From assembly GCA_944389975.1 (NCBI GenBank), contig CALXOH010000016.1:1-64000 (forward strand): a stretch of 64,000 nucleotides of DNA, written 5' to 3'. Positions 8,792 through 17,944 of this stretch are shown piece after piece. Each line of letters starts with the position of its first letter. The first letter of the stretch is position 1. The DNA is from an uncultured Spirochaetaceae bacterium (GTDB lineage: Bacteria > Spirochaetota > Spirochaetia > Sphaerochaetales > Sphaerochaetaceae). Under the pieces are notes generated by a model. The model was not told where the DNA came from. It ran no database searches and saw only the letters and a program-made list of their open reading frames with translations. The translations under genes were made by a program, and so were the position numbers.

Positions 8792-9948
8792 CTTTCAATA
8801 CCCTTCCTCTGGCTGTTCGGGATCGGGAAAGAGAGTGTGAACGAAGTTCCTACGTTCTTCTCGCTTTCAAGGATTATCTCGCCCTGATGGACGTTCATTA
8901 TCTTCAAAACTGCAGTCAGCCCGAGCCCCGTGCCCCCTGCGCTTTTGGTAGTGAAGTAAGGTTCGAATACCTTCTTCCTCGTCTCCTCATCCATTCCGCT
9001 TCCGTTGTCCCTGACGATCAACTTCACGTAGTTCCCGTCCTCTTTGGTCTCGAACGAGAGAACTTTATCCTTCCTCTCCGAGAGCGCATATATCGAATTG
9101 TTGACTATGTTGAGGAGTGCGCGCCTTATGAGTTTCCTGTCCAGGAGAAGAGACGGGAGGAACTGGCCTTTCTTCACCTCTATTTTTATACCCTTCTCTT
9201 CCGCCTCTATGGAGATGAATGATACAAGTTCATCGACTATCTCGTTGATCCTGTCCATCTTGAGTTCGAATTCCATCGGTTTTACCGCAAAAAGGAAATC
9301 GACTGCAATCTCATTGAGCCTTTCCGTCTCTTCCTCGATTATGTCGATGAAAGAGGAAGCCTTCTCCATGTTCTTTCCCCCGGTGACCGCCTTTCGTAAA
9401 AGCGCGAGGTATATCTTCATTGCAGCAAGCGGGTTTTTGATATCGTGCGCAACCCCGGCAGCCATCGTAGTCATGCTTGCAAGCGCTTCGGAGTTCCTGA
9501 GCTTCATCTCTTTTTTCAAGGAGTCGGTGATGTCTTTGATGCGTACGTCAAGGTATTCGATCTCGTCGACCATGAATGGAAGAAACGAGACGCGTACAGT
9601 CTTGATCTCCCCCTCCCCGTAAGAGAAATCCTTGGGCTGAAAGCCATCCTTTCCAGATAGTACGCTCTCGATGAATGAAACGACATCCTTGTCTTTGATG
9701 ACGTCGGAAACGCTCTTTCCGTCGTAGCTTGAGAACCTGTTTGCAGGAACCATGTTCCTGAGGATCCTGTTTGCAACCTTCACCTTCCCGCTCTTCCGTT
9801 CGATCACGAGGTGCGCCGTATCATCCCTGTTGAATAGTTCGTCCAAGAGGTCGTAATCTTCGATCGCATTTTCCAAAATGTCGATCATCTGGTTCTTTTC
9901 AAGCCAGAAATCATCAGAAAGAAGTTTCTTGAGGATTCTCATCGACAT
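8788..9948 (-). CDS. cytoplasmic PAS-domain sensor histidine kinase (NtrB-like)
   Basis: A 386-residue kinase with no membrane segment. A PAS-like sensor lies at about residues 35-140, then the dimerisation helix with AHDIKNPLAAMK (phospho-His near 168), and a HATPase domain with N-box NIVNNSIYAL, G1 DNGSGMD and G2 GGTGLGL. It probably phosphorylates the NtrC-type regulator encoded immediately downstream. It overlaps the holB-like gene by 10 bp. The soluble architecture suggests an intracellular signal; which one cannot be read from the sequence. Confidence 0.93.
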   Translation of the reverse strand: MSMRILKKLLSDDFWLEKNQMIDILENAIEDYDLLDELFNRDDTAHLVIERKSGKVKVANRILRNMVPANRFSSYDGKSVSDVIKDKDVVSFIESVLSGKDGFQPKDFSYGEGEIKTVRVSFLPFMVDEIEYLDVRIKDITDSLKKEMKLRNSEALASMTTMAAGVAHDIKNPLAAMKIYLALLRKAVTGGKNMEKASSFIDIIEEETERLNEIAVDFLFAVKPMEFELKMDRINEIVDELVSFISIEAEEKGIKIEVKKGQFLPSLLLDRKLIRRALLNIVNNSIYALSERKDKVLSFETKEDGNYVKLIVRDNGSGMDEETRKKVFEPYFTTKSAGGTGLGLTAVLKIMNVHQGEIILESEKNVGTSFTLSFPIPNSQRKGIES

Positions 9949-11072
9949 GTGAGTGCCTCCCTTAATGCTCCGTCAAGAGCAACCCTAATGTTGGTTGAAT
10001 ATATGATATGGTCCATGTAAGAGGATGAGAAGGCATTGAGTATCTTGTTTCCCATCCAGTACTCGAATTTGCCATCCGACACCCTCTTTTTCAGCTCCTC
10101 GGTGAATATCGGCATGAAGTACCTGGCCTTCCCCTTGTCAAAAAATGAGAGTTTTTCGTTCATCGCCTTTGCATCAGGCATCTTCGCCTTCCCTATGCTT
10201 TCCAATAAAAACGCGGAAAGGGAGTAGAAGTTCTCCTTCTCCTCCGCTGTAAGCGCTGTATCCATATAGAACGCTGAGAGCGAGTCGTAGTTTTTTCTCG
10301 TCAGATAGCTCTCCTTCAGATAAGAGTTCAATTCCGCATTCGACAGGTTCGGGAAATAGTATTTCCTTACCCTGGAAAGTATCGTCTTCATCATCCTTTC
10401 GCTGTTTTTTGACAAAAGGATCGTGTAAAGACCCTCGGGCGGCTCCTCGAGGGTCTTCAACAGTGCGTTTCTCACGCTCTCCCCGAGATCCTCCAGGTTT
10501 TCTATCAGGAAGAACTTCAAAGAGCTGCTTTTCTCTGCATACGAGATTACAGACCTCGCCTCCTCCATCGTCAGCCCCGCTTTCTTCTTGCCCTTCGAGA
10601 TGAAATCCTCCGATGATGCGATATTGTAAATCCCGCCGGCGATCTGGATCGCATCATCCCCCTCTTTCTCGATCAGGGATCCCAGAAGTTCGTCCACGTC
10701 CGCAGCTTTGGCGTACAACACATCCTTCTGGTCCTTTCCATCCCGCTGGAACGCGCTGTGGTATTGCATCAGCAAGCGCCTGAGAGTGGAGATGAAAAAC
10801 CTCTTTCCCCTGTCGGTCTTCGTGGATGCGTAGTACTTGTACGATGCGTCGAGCATCATCTTCCCGTCGCTTTCAGGTGCGTATATTACATCCGGGTAAG
10901 GCTTTCTGATCTTGTCATACCCGGATGTCATCCCGTACACCAAATCGATTGCATTCTCAAAGAGAAAGGAATCATCCCCTCCTGCGAATAAAAGCGACTG
11001 AGGAAGTTTTGAGGACTCAAGATCGCTTAGTACTCTTTCCAAAGCATTTCCGATCACTGGATCTCCCTCCAT
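9939..11072 (-). CDS. holB: DNA polymerase III delta-prime-like subunit
   Basis: Resembles the clamp-loader delta-prime subunit. LPQSLLFAGG stands where the P-loop would be (GGDDSF, no GKT, so no ATP binding expected), and RNALLKTLEEPPEGLYTILLS is the signature sensor region of this family. At 377 residues it is slightly longer than usual, with an insertion around residues 80-150. The C-terminal third is weakly conserved, as is typical. It is embedded in the secA-dinG operon and overlaps cvpA by 19 bp. A DnaX/HolB-like paralogue remains possible. Confidence 0.82.
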   Translation of the reverse strand: MEGDPVIGNALERVLSDLESSKLPQSLLFAGGDDSFLFENAIDLVYGMTSGYDKIRKPYPDVIYAPESDGKMMLDASYKYYASTKTDRGKRFFISTLRRLLMQYHSAFQRDGKDQKDVLYAKAADVDELLGSLIEKEGDDAIQIAGGIYNIASSEDFISKGKKKAGLTMEEARSVISYAEKSSSLKFFLIENLEDLGESVRNALLKTLEEPPEGLYTILLSKNSERMMKTILSRVRKYYFPNLSNAELNSYLKESYLTRKNYDSLSAFYMDTALTAEEKENFYSLSAFLLESIGKAKMPDAKAMNEKLSFFDKGKARYFMPIFTEELKKRVSDGKFEYWMGNKILNAFSSSYMDHIIYSTNIRVALDGALREALTCR

Positions 11073-11536
11073 GTCTGGAGTGCTTCGTTGTAGAATGGCC
11101 GCACTATGTTGTTTACGATGAAGGATGAATCGAAGGCCCTCTTTACGCCCTCAAGTGCGCTTATGCTGTCCAGGATGGAGCATATGAGTCCTATTCCGAT
11201 CAAGGCAAGGGCAAGGGAAAACAGCGCTCCGAGCACTTTGTCGATAACGCCGAGCCCCGTATCCTTGAATGCGTTTGACACGCTTACGAGGACTATTCTG
11301 ACGACGATGTAAGTGCCTGTCATCAGCAGAAGAACCGCCGAAAGGGATGAGAGCATCGGAGAGAGCGTACTTTCTTTCGAGATGAGAAGAGCAAGGTCCT
11401 TGTTGAAAAAGCATACTGCAAGAAAGCCGAGTATGAGACCCGGAAGCCAGCTGATGCTTTTGATAAGCCCCCGTACCATTCCGACTATGAGGGAAAATAG
11501 AAGTATCAGAGAAAGTATCAAATCAAGTATGCTCAT
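11054..11536 (-). CDS. cvpA: CvpA family membrane protein
   Basis: A 160-residue protein with about four hydrophobic segments, starting MSILDLILSLILLFSLIVGM followed by VRGLIKSISW, the hallmark CvpA pattern. The family is linked to colicin V production and envelope homeostasis, with no settled biochemical activity. The ATG follows the thpR stop codon directly. A cvpA gene beside the sensor/regulator pair is an arrangement I also associate with treponemes. Confidence 0.82.
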   Translation of the reverse strand: MSILDLILSLILLFSLIVGMVRGLIKSISWLPGLILGFLAVCFFNKDLALLISKESTLSPMLSSLSAVLLLMTGTYIVVRIVLVSVSNAFKDTGLGVIDKVLGALFSLALALIGIGLICSILDSISALEGVKRAFDSSFIVNNIVRPFYNEALQTWREIQ

Positions 11537-12070
11537 TTAATCCTCCATGAAATCGCTGCTCTTTACGCTGTATAGGGATGTATACTTCATACCCCTTTCC
11601 GTGCGCTCTGAGAGCATCAGATCGATCGAATCGACTTCGGCAGGAAAGGGCTTGAAGGAAAAACCGGCCATCTCCGAAAGCGTCCTCCTTGAAAGCGTCA
11701 CGTGCGCTTTGAGTTTACGCCTCTCTAGATCCGGGAATATCTTATATAGCTTTTTCCCAAGCTCATCGTAGACCCTCTCAAGCCCGGTTGACTTCTCAAT
11801 GCCGGAAAACCACAAGTTCCCGTCGTTTCTTCTGAAAAAGCCGATGGAAGAGAATGTGAGTCTGAATGAATCGAACTTCAATTCATCCATTGCATCCTTT
11901 ATCCTCCACACATCGTTCCTGTCCCTTTCCCCGAGGAAGAAAAGGGTCATGTGGAGGTTCTCTGTCGGAGTGAAAGTCCCGTGGACAGCCTTGTCGTGTA
12001 TCGCGTCTCTCAGCTCGGCAAGCTTCAGTTTCACATCCATTGGAAAAAGGATTGCAATAAAAAGCCTCAT
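11537..12070 (-). CDS. thpR: RNA 2',3'-cyclic phosphodiesterase (LigT/ThpR)
   Basis: A 2H-family phosphoesterase of 177 residues that opens 2',3'-cyclic phosphates on RNA. Both catalytic HxT motifs are present: NLHMTLFFLGE (about residues 44-50) and KAHVTLSRR (about 125-130). The length fits the family (about 180). It lies 9 bp after secA and directly before cvpA in the same operon. Confidence 0.9.
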   Translation of the reverse strand: MRLFIAILFPMDVKLKLAELRDAIHDKAVHGTFTPTENLHMTLFFLGERDRNDVWRIKDAMDELKFDSFRLTFSSIGFFRRNDGNLWFSGIEKSTGLERVYDELGKKLYKIFPDLERRKLKAHVTLSRRTLSEMAGFSFKPFPAEVDSIDLMLSERTERGMKYTSLYSVKSSDFMED

Positions 12071-12079
12071 TTCGTTTCC

Positions 12080-14788
12080 CTATGCATTCCTGCCGCAGCA
12101 GTGCTTGTACTTCTTCCCGCTTCCGCATGGGCACGGGTCGTTCCTTCCGATCTTCGGTGTGCTTCTGACGACTTGGATGCTCTCCTTCCCGGAGGCCTTC
12201 TCCATGTTGATTCCTCCCGGGCTCTTGTGTTTCATCTCAAGTTTCCTCTCCTCTTCCCTCTCGCTGCGGCTTATGATCCGCACTGTCACTACGATCCTTG
12301 CAATCTGCTCCCCGATCTGCCCGAGCATCTCGTCAAACGCATCGCTTGCAGTGTTCTTGTACTCCACGAGCGGGTTCTTTTGGGCGTAGCTCATAAGGTG
12401 TGCCGATTCCTTGAGTTCCTCCAGCTGATCGAGGTGGTCTACCCATCGCCTGTCGATGTTTCTCAGGAATTCATATCGGATGAACGCGTTGAAGCGCTCC
12501 TTTGTAACTTTCTCCTCCTTCTCCCTTATGTTGTCAACGATCGCTTTGTAAACATCGTCTCCGGTGGTTTCCGGGTCAAGGTGGAAGAACGAAAGCTTTT
12601 TCTCCCTTGCGTTCGATCCCTCCTCCTTGTCAATCTCATCAAGGATATCCTTGACATTCGAAAGAACCCTTTCTGAGAGGTTCTCGTCCTGGAGGATCTT
12701 GTCCCTTTCGGAGTAGATGTAGTTCCTCTCTTCGTTGAGTACGTCGTCGTACTCCAGAAGGTGCTTTCTTATCTCGAAGTTCCTCGCTTCGACCTTTTCC
12801 TGTGCTTTTTCGATCGCTCCGTCAAGCATCTTGTGTTCGATCGCGCTGCCGTCATTAAGGCCGAGCCTTCCGATCATCTCCCGCAGGCCTTCCCGCGCGA
12901 AAAGGCGCATCAATGGATCTTCCAAAGAGACGTAGAATCGCGATGTACCCGGATCACCCTGACGTCCCGAACGCCCCCTGAGCTGGTTGTCGATCCTTCG
13001 TGATTCGTGCCTTTCGCTTCCGATGATGTAAAGCCCTCCGAGGGCTTTCACTTCATCACGCTCCTTCTCGTACTCCCCTCTCGTCTCCTCCAGTGCTTTT
13101 CTGAACTCCTCGAGCGTTGCGTTCGTCCCGCACCTCTTCCATGCAATGTGCTCCGGCGATCCCCCGAGCTTTATGTCGGTTCCACGGCCTGCCATGTTCG
13201 TCGCTATGGTCACGGCCCCTTTCCTTCCCGCTTCCCCGATTATGTAAGCTTCCCTCTCGTGGTTTTTCGCATTCAGTACTTCATGCCTTATCCCGTTCCG
13301 CCTCAACGCATTCGAGAGCACCTCCGATTTCTCGATCGAAACCGTACCTATGAGTATCGGCTGCCCGGTCTGGTGGATCTTTACGACGTCGTTTACGATT
13401 GCGTTGAATTTGCTCTTCTCGTCGTAGTAAACGAGGTCCTTGAGATCCTTTCTTATCACAGGTTTGTTAGTCGGGATCACGACGACATCGAGGTTGTATA
13501 TGCTCTTGAATTCAGTCGCTTCAGTGTCCGCGGTTCCCGTCATCCCCGAAAGCTTGTCATACATCCTGAAGAAATTCTGGAATGTTATCGTCGCATACGT
13601 CTTGCTCCGTCCGAGCACCCTCACGTTCTCTTTCGCTTCTATCGCCTGGTGAAGTCCGTCCGAGTACCTTCTCCCGTGGAGCACCCTTCCGGTGAACTCG
13701 TCTACGATCTCGACCTTGCCGTCCTTCACGAGGTAATCAACATCCCTCTTGAAAAGCCTATGGGCCCTCACAGCCTGCGTTACGTAATGCACGAGCTCGA
13801 AGTTCTCCCCGTCGTAGAGGCTGTAAGCCACACCCCCGTTTCCGTCATCGACACCTTTCAGCGCACCGATGTTCTTCAAGAGGTTCTCCATGTGTGTCAT
13901 CCCCTCTTTCGTGAACGTAACGGACTTTCCCTTCTCGTCGAGTTTGTAATCCCCCCTCTCGTCGAAGTTCATGGCAATGTTCCTGTCGAGCTTCTCCATC
14001 TCTGTCAGCTCGTAGTATGTTCCGGTCTTCGGATCCTTCTCGCACTCCTTCAAGAGCGGCACTATCTGGTTTGCAGCCCTGACTTCCCTCGTGTCATCCT
14101 CTCCAGGACCGGAGATTATCAGAGGTGTGCGCGCTTCATCGATGAGTATGCTGTCGATCTCGTCCACTATCGCATAGTGGTGCTTAGGGGAAAGCTTTTC
14201 CTTGTAGGAATACTTCATGTTGTCCCTGAGGTAGTCGAACCCGAACTCGTTGTTCGTTCCGTACGTTACATCCGCACTGTAAGCACTTCGCTTCCTCTCG
14301 GTATCCATATCGCTGGTGACGATTCCGACTGTCAGTCCGAGGTATTCGTACACCGGGCGCATCCACTCCGCGTCCCTTTTTGCAAGGTAGTCGTTTACGG
14401 TGACTATGTGGACTCCCTCACCTGAAAGGGCATTAAGATATGCAGCGGGAACGCAGGCGAGGGTCTTTCCCTCTCCGGTCTTTAATTCCATGATCTTTCC
14501 TTCATGGAGGGTTATCGCACCCATTATCTGCACATCGTAGTGCCTTTCGCCGAGAGTTCTGAATGCAGCTTCCCTTGCAAGGGCAAACGCTTTGGGAAGA
14601 AGTTCGTCGAGGCTCTTGCCATCCTTGACTTCTTTCTTCCACTCATCAGTCGTCTTTACAAAATCTTCCCGAGTCAGGCTTTTTGCCCATGACTCCTCGC
14701 TATTCACCTTCTCGACAATCGGCCTTAGGTGCCTCATGTCCTTGTCATGCTTTGTTCCGCCGAATAGGGCGCTAAGAAAATTCGCCAT
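12080..14788 (-). CDS. secA: preprotein translocase ATPase SecA
   Basis: Drives proteins through SecYEG. At 902 residues it is complete: Walker A TGEGKTLA (about 103-110), a DEAD-type motif ([15 protein letters not shown]), the preprotein cross-linking and scaffold regions, [13 protein letters not shown] in the second motor domain, and a C-terminal zinc motif [14 protein letters not shown] that binds SecB and ribosomes. It is probably the first gene of the operon running to dinG. No clear ribosome-binding site precedes the ATG, and a near-consensus promoter abuts it. Confidence 0.97.
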   Translation of the reverse strand: MANFLSALFGGTKHDKDMRHLRPIVEKVNSEESWAKSLTREDFVKTTDEWKKEVKDGKSLDELLPKAFALAREAAFRTLGERHYDVQIMGAITLHEGKIMELKTGEGKTLACVPAAYLNALSGEGVHIVTVNDYLAKRDAEWMRPVYEYLGLTVGIVTSDMDTERKRSAYSADVTYGTNNEFGFDYLRDNMKYSYKEKLSPKHHYAIVDEIDSILIDEARTPLIISGPGEDDTREVRAANQIVPLLKECEKDPKTGTYYELTEMEKLDRNIAMNFDERGDYKLDEKGKSVTFTKEGMTHMENLLKNIGALKGVDDGNGGVAYSLYDGENFELVHYVTQAVRAHRLFKRDVDYLVKDGKVEIVDEFTGRVLHGRRYSDGLHQAIEAKENVRVLGRSKTYATITFQNFFRMYDKLSGMTGTADTEATEFKSIYNLDVVVIPTNKPVIRKDLKDLVYYDEKSKFNAIVNDVVKIHQTGQPILIGTVSIEKSEVLSNALRRNGIRHEVLNAKNHEREAYIIGEAGRKGAVTIATNMAGRGTDIKLGGSPEHIAWKRCGTNATLEEFRKALEETRGEYEKERDEVKALGGLYIIGSERHESRRIDNQLRGRSGRQGDPGTSRFYVSLEDPLMRLFAREGLREMIGRLGLNDGSAIEHKMLDGAIEKAQEKVEARNFEIRKHLLEYDDVLNEERNYIYSERDKILQDENLSERVLSNVKDILDEIDKEEGSNAREKKLSFFHLDPETTGDDVYKAIVDNIREKEEKVTKERFNAFIRYEFLRNIDRRWVDHLDQLEELKESAHLMSYAQKNPLVEYKNTASDAFDEMLGQIGEQIARIVVTVRIISRSEREEERKLEMKHKSPGGINMEKASGKESIQVVRSTPKIGRNDPCPCGSGKKYKHCCGRNA

Positions 14789-14816
14789 GTATATAGAATA
14801 ATGAAAAGAGGGTCAA
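14788..14816 (-). promoter_or_regulatory. near-consensus promoter abutting the secA start codon
   Basis: Minus strand: TTGACC (14816-14811), 17-bp spacer, TATACA (14793-14788). The last base of the -10 is the A of the secA ATG, so transcription from it would begin inside the reading frame. Confidence 0.45.
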
Positions 14817-14838
14817 GCGGCTACATCTTGAGAGGTTT

Positions 14839-15795
14839 TTAGAAGTACTCCCTGCTGTCTACTGCAACCCCGTCCTTCTTCAAAACGAAGTAGAGCATGG
14901 GGGTCGGGAAATAATCGGCGCTTCTTCCGATCGTAGCAATCACATCCCCCTTCTTGACTTCATCAGAGATCGTTACGCCGATCACTTCCAGGGAGTAGTA
15001 TGTACTCTCAAACCCGTCGTTATGCCTTATCGTGACATACCTGCCCTTCTTTCCCTCCTCATCTGTCCCCGCTTTTGTCACGACCCCGTCGTCTATCGCG
15101 ATCACCATCTCCCCGGGTGTTATCGGGTAGCCCGTGCCATCGAGTACAACCCCGTCGTAAGTCGAACCGAACGAATACATCGCATCTGGGGGTACGACGT
15201 TTTCAAGAGGGAATGCAAAACCTTTGGTCAAGGCACTCTCTTCCACCCTTTCCTCTTCGTTTTCTACTACACTTGTGTCTGCTTCATCTGATGAATCAAT
15301 CTTATTTGTATTCCCGGCTTCCAACGGAATGAAGACGTACTTTCCATCAACGCTATCCTCATCAAGTTCGTTCAAAAGGAGGATTATCTCCAATGGCGGA
15401 TGGTTTTCGATTCCTGCCAGGTACCCCGAGAGGCTTTCGATAGAATCAGCTTTGAAAAGCACTCCGTCGCTCGGGGGTATTATTATCTCGAGCCCCTTTT
15501 CAAGCCCGACGTTTCCGTTGATGCTCTCCAAAGTCGATTCTGCAATCTCGTTTTCATCTGCTATCGAGCTGTAGGTATCGCCCTCTTTGACGACATACCT
15601 TTCCTTCAAAAGGGGGTTCTCCCCGATTTCTTCGATCAGTTCCTCTTCGTTCTTGTCGGAAAATACAAGGTAGGAGATGAATGCCAAGGCAATTAGCAGC
15701 AGGATGAAAAGGGTCATCAGGTAAAACCTTCCCCCCCTTCTTCCCTCGCTTGATCTCTTTCCCGTATCCATGTCGTCGTATCGTCCCTTTCCCAT
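14839..15795 (-). CDS. LysM and degenerate LytM (M23-like) envelope protein
   Basis: A basic N-terminus and one membrane anchor (about residues 22-42) precede a LysM peptidoglycan-binding region (YVVKEGDTYSSIADENEI), an acidic linker and a C-terminal LytM-like domain (GEMVIAIDDGVVTKAG, GRYVTIRHNDGFESTYYSL, VKKGDVIATIGRS). The zinc ligands of M23 peptidases are absent: the usual HxH reads LYF (PMLYFVLKK) and the N-terminal H...D pair is not seen. It is therefore probably an EnvC/NlpD-like regulator rather than an enzyme. I chose the third-codon ATG (15795), spaced six bases from AGAGG; an ATG at 15801 is the alternative. Confidence 0.8.
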   Translation of the reverse strand: MGKGRYDDMDTGKRSSEGRRGGRFYLMTLFILLLIALAFISYLVFSDKNEEELIEEIGENPLLKERYVVKEGDTYSSIADENEIAESTLESINGNVGLEKGLEIIIPPSDGVLFKADSIESLSGYLAGIENHPPLEIILLLNELDEDSVDGKYVFIPLEAGNTNKIDSSDEADTSVVENEEERVEESALTKGFAFPLENVVPPDAMYSFGSTYDGVVLDGTGYPITPGEMVIAIDDGVVTKAGTDEEGKKGRYVTIRHNDGFESTYYSLEVIGVTISDEVKKGDVIATIGRSADYFPTPMLYFVLKKDGVAVDSREYF

Positions 15796-15804
15796 CTTCA
15801 TCCT

Positions 15805-15843
15805 CTTTGAGACGATTATAAGTTCTCAAAGGGAAGTTGGAAA
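15805..15843 (-). promoter_or_regulatory. promoter of the LytM gene with inverted repeat over the -10
   Basis: Minus strand: TTTCCA (15843-15838), 17-bp spacer, perfect TATAAT (15820-15815). An 8-bp perfect inverted repeat CTTTGAGA (15805-15812) / TCTCAAAG (15824-15831) brackets the -10, as an operator or stem would. Confidence 0.6.
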
Positions 15844-15886
15844 GGAGGGGAAATACCCCATTTTCATCACTTTTATGATATAAATA

Positions 15887-15915
15887 TTTCCATTACAATA
15901 AATTAAAACTATTGT
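15887..15915 (+). promoter_or_regulatory. candidate promoter of the PBP-pedestal-like gene
   Basis: TTTCCA (15887-15892), 17-bp spacer, TATTGT (15910-15915), about 14 bp before the first ATG. It shares the TTTCCA -35 with the divergent LytM promoter. The leader would be very short. Confidence 0.4.
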
Positions 15916-15928
15916 ATTTGGTTTTTCG

Positions 15929-16870
15929 ATGGAGTATACTTTACAAAGTATGTATAGAAAGAAAATAAGAAAGAATGGAAAATTCCTTTCATTCCTGCTT
16001 CTTTTCCTATCGGTTGTGATGTTTTCGCGTCTATTCGACCTGTACTTCTCGTCAAGTACCGAATGGTTGAGTTACAAGGATCCTGTCGTACCCGGCGACT
16101 ATTACAGGGGAAGCATACTCGACAGGAACGGCAATATACTGGCGTTCGACGTGCCTTCCTACGATATACTGATTTCCGATCCGGCATCACTTGACGACGC
16201 GCTCCTTTCCCATATACTCACTGCATATTCGGATGAAAGAACTCTTGAAGATGTTTCTTCAATGAGCGGAAGCTTGTCGATCCCGACTACCATGGATGGT
16301 AGCGCCGCCCGGGATTTCGGGAACATGATCAAAGAAAATTCGATCGATTCAATCTCCGTCACAAGATCCAAAAAGAGGCTTTATCCTGTCGCAGAGCACC
16401 AGAGGAACTATTTGGAGGGAATTGAAGAGAAGTACAATGACGTGCTTCTCCCTCCCCTTCTCTACAAGGAAGGTGAAGTTGCAGGCAAGGACATCACCCT
16501 AAGCCTCGACCAGGACTTGTTCATTGAAACAGATGCCGTGGTCTCGAAGTTCCAGGATCCGATGATCGTCGTTCTCACGGGTCGATCCGACGGGGGCATA
16601 AGAGCCTTCTCGTCGAATGTGGAAATCCCATCGAATTATGCTGAACTTTACTCATTTGCAACAGGCGGGGATGAACCATACGAGTTGAAAAACGAGGAAG
16701 TCATCAACGATCCAGGATCCGAGAGCTACACAAAAAGCGCCATTATCGGGGATTGGGTCGTCTACGTCAGGTATTTCCCGTCGTACGAACTGGTGGTCGC
16801 GTCAAGTGACAGGGATAGTGCCAGGAGAGCCCTTTCCCTCCTCGTTTCACTTCCTGACTTGGCCCTCTGA
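15929..16870 (+). CDS. class-B-PBP-like pedestal protein without transpeptidase domain
   Basis: The product is 313 residues: a basic N-terminus, one membrane anchor (about 18-37), then RGSILDRNGNILAFD (60-74), the signature of the dimerisation/pedestal domain of class B penicillin-binding proteins (FtsI, PBP2). GKDITLSLDQDLF and VLTGRSDGGIRAFSS correspond to the first strands of a transpeptidase domain, but the protein ends soon afterwards. No SxxK, SxN or KTG active-site motif is present, so it cannot cross-link peptidoglycan. It may serve as a SEDS-activating scaffold or be a relic. The start is uncertain: ATG 15929 has no ribosome-binding site, and ATG 15950 has GGAG 15 bases upstream. Its end overlaps the convergent flhF by 24 bp. 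Confidence 0.72.
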   Translation: MEYTLQSMYRKKIRKNGKFLSFLLLFLSVVMFSRLFDLYFSSSTEWLSYKDPVVPGDYYRGSILDRNGNILAFDVPSYDILISDPASLDDALLSHILTAYSDERTLEDVSSMSGSLSIPTTMDGSAARDFGNMIKENSIDSISVTRSKKRLYPVAEHQRNYLEGIEEKYNDVLLPPLLYKEGEVAGKDITLSLDQDLFIETDAVVSKFQDPMIVVLTGRSDGGIRAFSSNVEIPSNYAELYSFATGGDEPYELKNEEVINDPGSESYTKSAIIGDWVVYVRYFPSYELVVASSDRDSARRALSLLVSLPDLAL

Positions 16871-17944
16871 ACGCTTCATGTTCATCTCAAGCCCATTCAG
16901 GTACTCAAGTATCGTCGGGGTGGATGCAAACGCGATGTCTTCAGGCACCTTCTGTCCGTTCGTGACAAATAGCAGAGGAAGCTTCGTTTGATACGAGAAC
17001 GAAAGCACAGATCCGATCGACTCTGTTTCGTCAAGCTTCGTGGGAGTGACTGAATCGATATTGAACTCCTCATACCTTCTGTACTGGAGCATCAGATCCT
17101 CCACTTTCGTGCTGGATGAGACGACAAGGGAGAAGTGCGAATTCTCCCTGTCCATCGTCGAGAGCATTCCTCCGAGCTTCAGATTGAGTTCCGTGTCCCT
17201 GGGACTTAGTCCCATGGTATCGACTATCACGAGGTCAAAGTAGTGGTATTTCTCCATCATCAGCATGAATTCATCCTCACTCGAGACGTTCTCAATCGGG
17301 ATTGAGAGCGCTGATGAGAACTCCTTGGACTGTTCGAACGCACCTACCCGGTAGTAGTCGAGGGAGAGGATTGCGACGCGAAACCCCTCTTTCTTGTACA
17401 CAGATCCGATCTTGAACGAGGATGTGGTCTTTCCAGATCCGGTTGCCCCCAATAAGACAAGAAAGTGCTTCGGATGTATCTGCTCGTTCCTCTCTATCCT
17501 TACAAGCGACAACAGGCGCTTTGCGTAGTGCTCCGGTATGTTCAGGTCAGGAGTGAGCGAGGAAAGTATCTCTTTTTCAAGCTCCCCGGTTATCCCAAGT
17601 GCGTTTGAGATCCGGCGCCCTTTTTCGATTGCACTCTCGTCGAACTTCCCTCGGTATATCTCCGTGTCGAGCCGCTCTTTCAACGATATCGTGGTGGGAT
17701 CGGGGGTCTGGGCTTCCTTCTCGAACTCCTTGATGCTCTCTTCATCGCTTTTTTCGTTCTGTGCCCTTTCAGAGCGCTCCGGAAGGTACAGCGTCAGCTC
17801 GCAGCGGCTTTTCTTCTTCGAAAAAAGTCCGCCGCCTACGCTGTAGTCACGACGCGAGTGGATGCGTACGTTCTTCCCGTACTCGTTTTCCGCTTTCCTT
17901 TTTGCCTCCTCGTACGAAGAGGCTGTTATAGTTACGTATTTCAA
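16847..17944 (-). CDS. flhF: FlhF, SRP-type flagellar GTPase
   Basis: A 365-residue GTPase of the FtsY/Ffh/FlhF group that normally places flagella. The N-terminus ([20 protein letters not shown]) is the FlhF-type B domain. The GTPase has G1 GATGSGKTT (166-174), DYYRVGAFEQSKEF, G3 VDTMG, G4 TKLDE and the FlhF-style TNGQKVPEDIAFA. It begins with TTG overlapping the hslU stop, so it is the last gene of the xerC-hslV-hslU-flhF run. No other flagellar gene is visible in the window. Confidence 0.88.
   Translation of the reverse strand: MKYVTITASSYEEAKRKAENEYGKNVRIHSRRDYSVGGGLFSKKKSRCELTLYLPERSERAQNEKSDEESIKEFEKEAQTPDPTTISLKERLDTEIYRGKFDESAIEKGRRISNALGITGELEKEILSSLTPDLNIPEHYAKRLLSLVRIERNEQIHPKHFLVLLGATGSGKTTSSFKIGSVYKKEGFRVAILSLDYYRVGAFEQSKEFSSALSIPIENVSSEDEFMLMMEKYHYFDLVIVDTMGLSPRDTELNLKLGGMLSTMDRENSHFSLVVSSSTKVEDLMLQYRRYEEFNIDSVTPTKLDETESIGSVLSFSYQTKLPLLFVTNGQKVPEDIAFASTPTILEYLNGLEMNMKRSEGQVRK

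Noticed and set aside
13007-14425. Long plus-strand open frame (472 codons) antisense to secA
   Set aside because: SecA is complete on the minus strand. The antisense translation has a biased, low-complexity composition and no recognisable motif.
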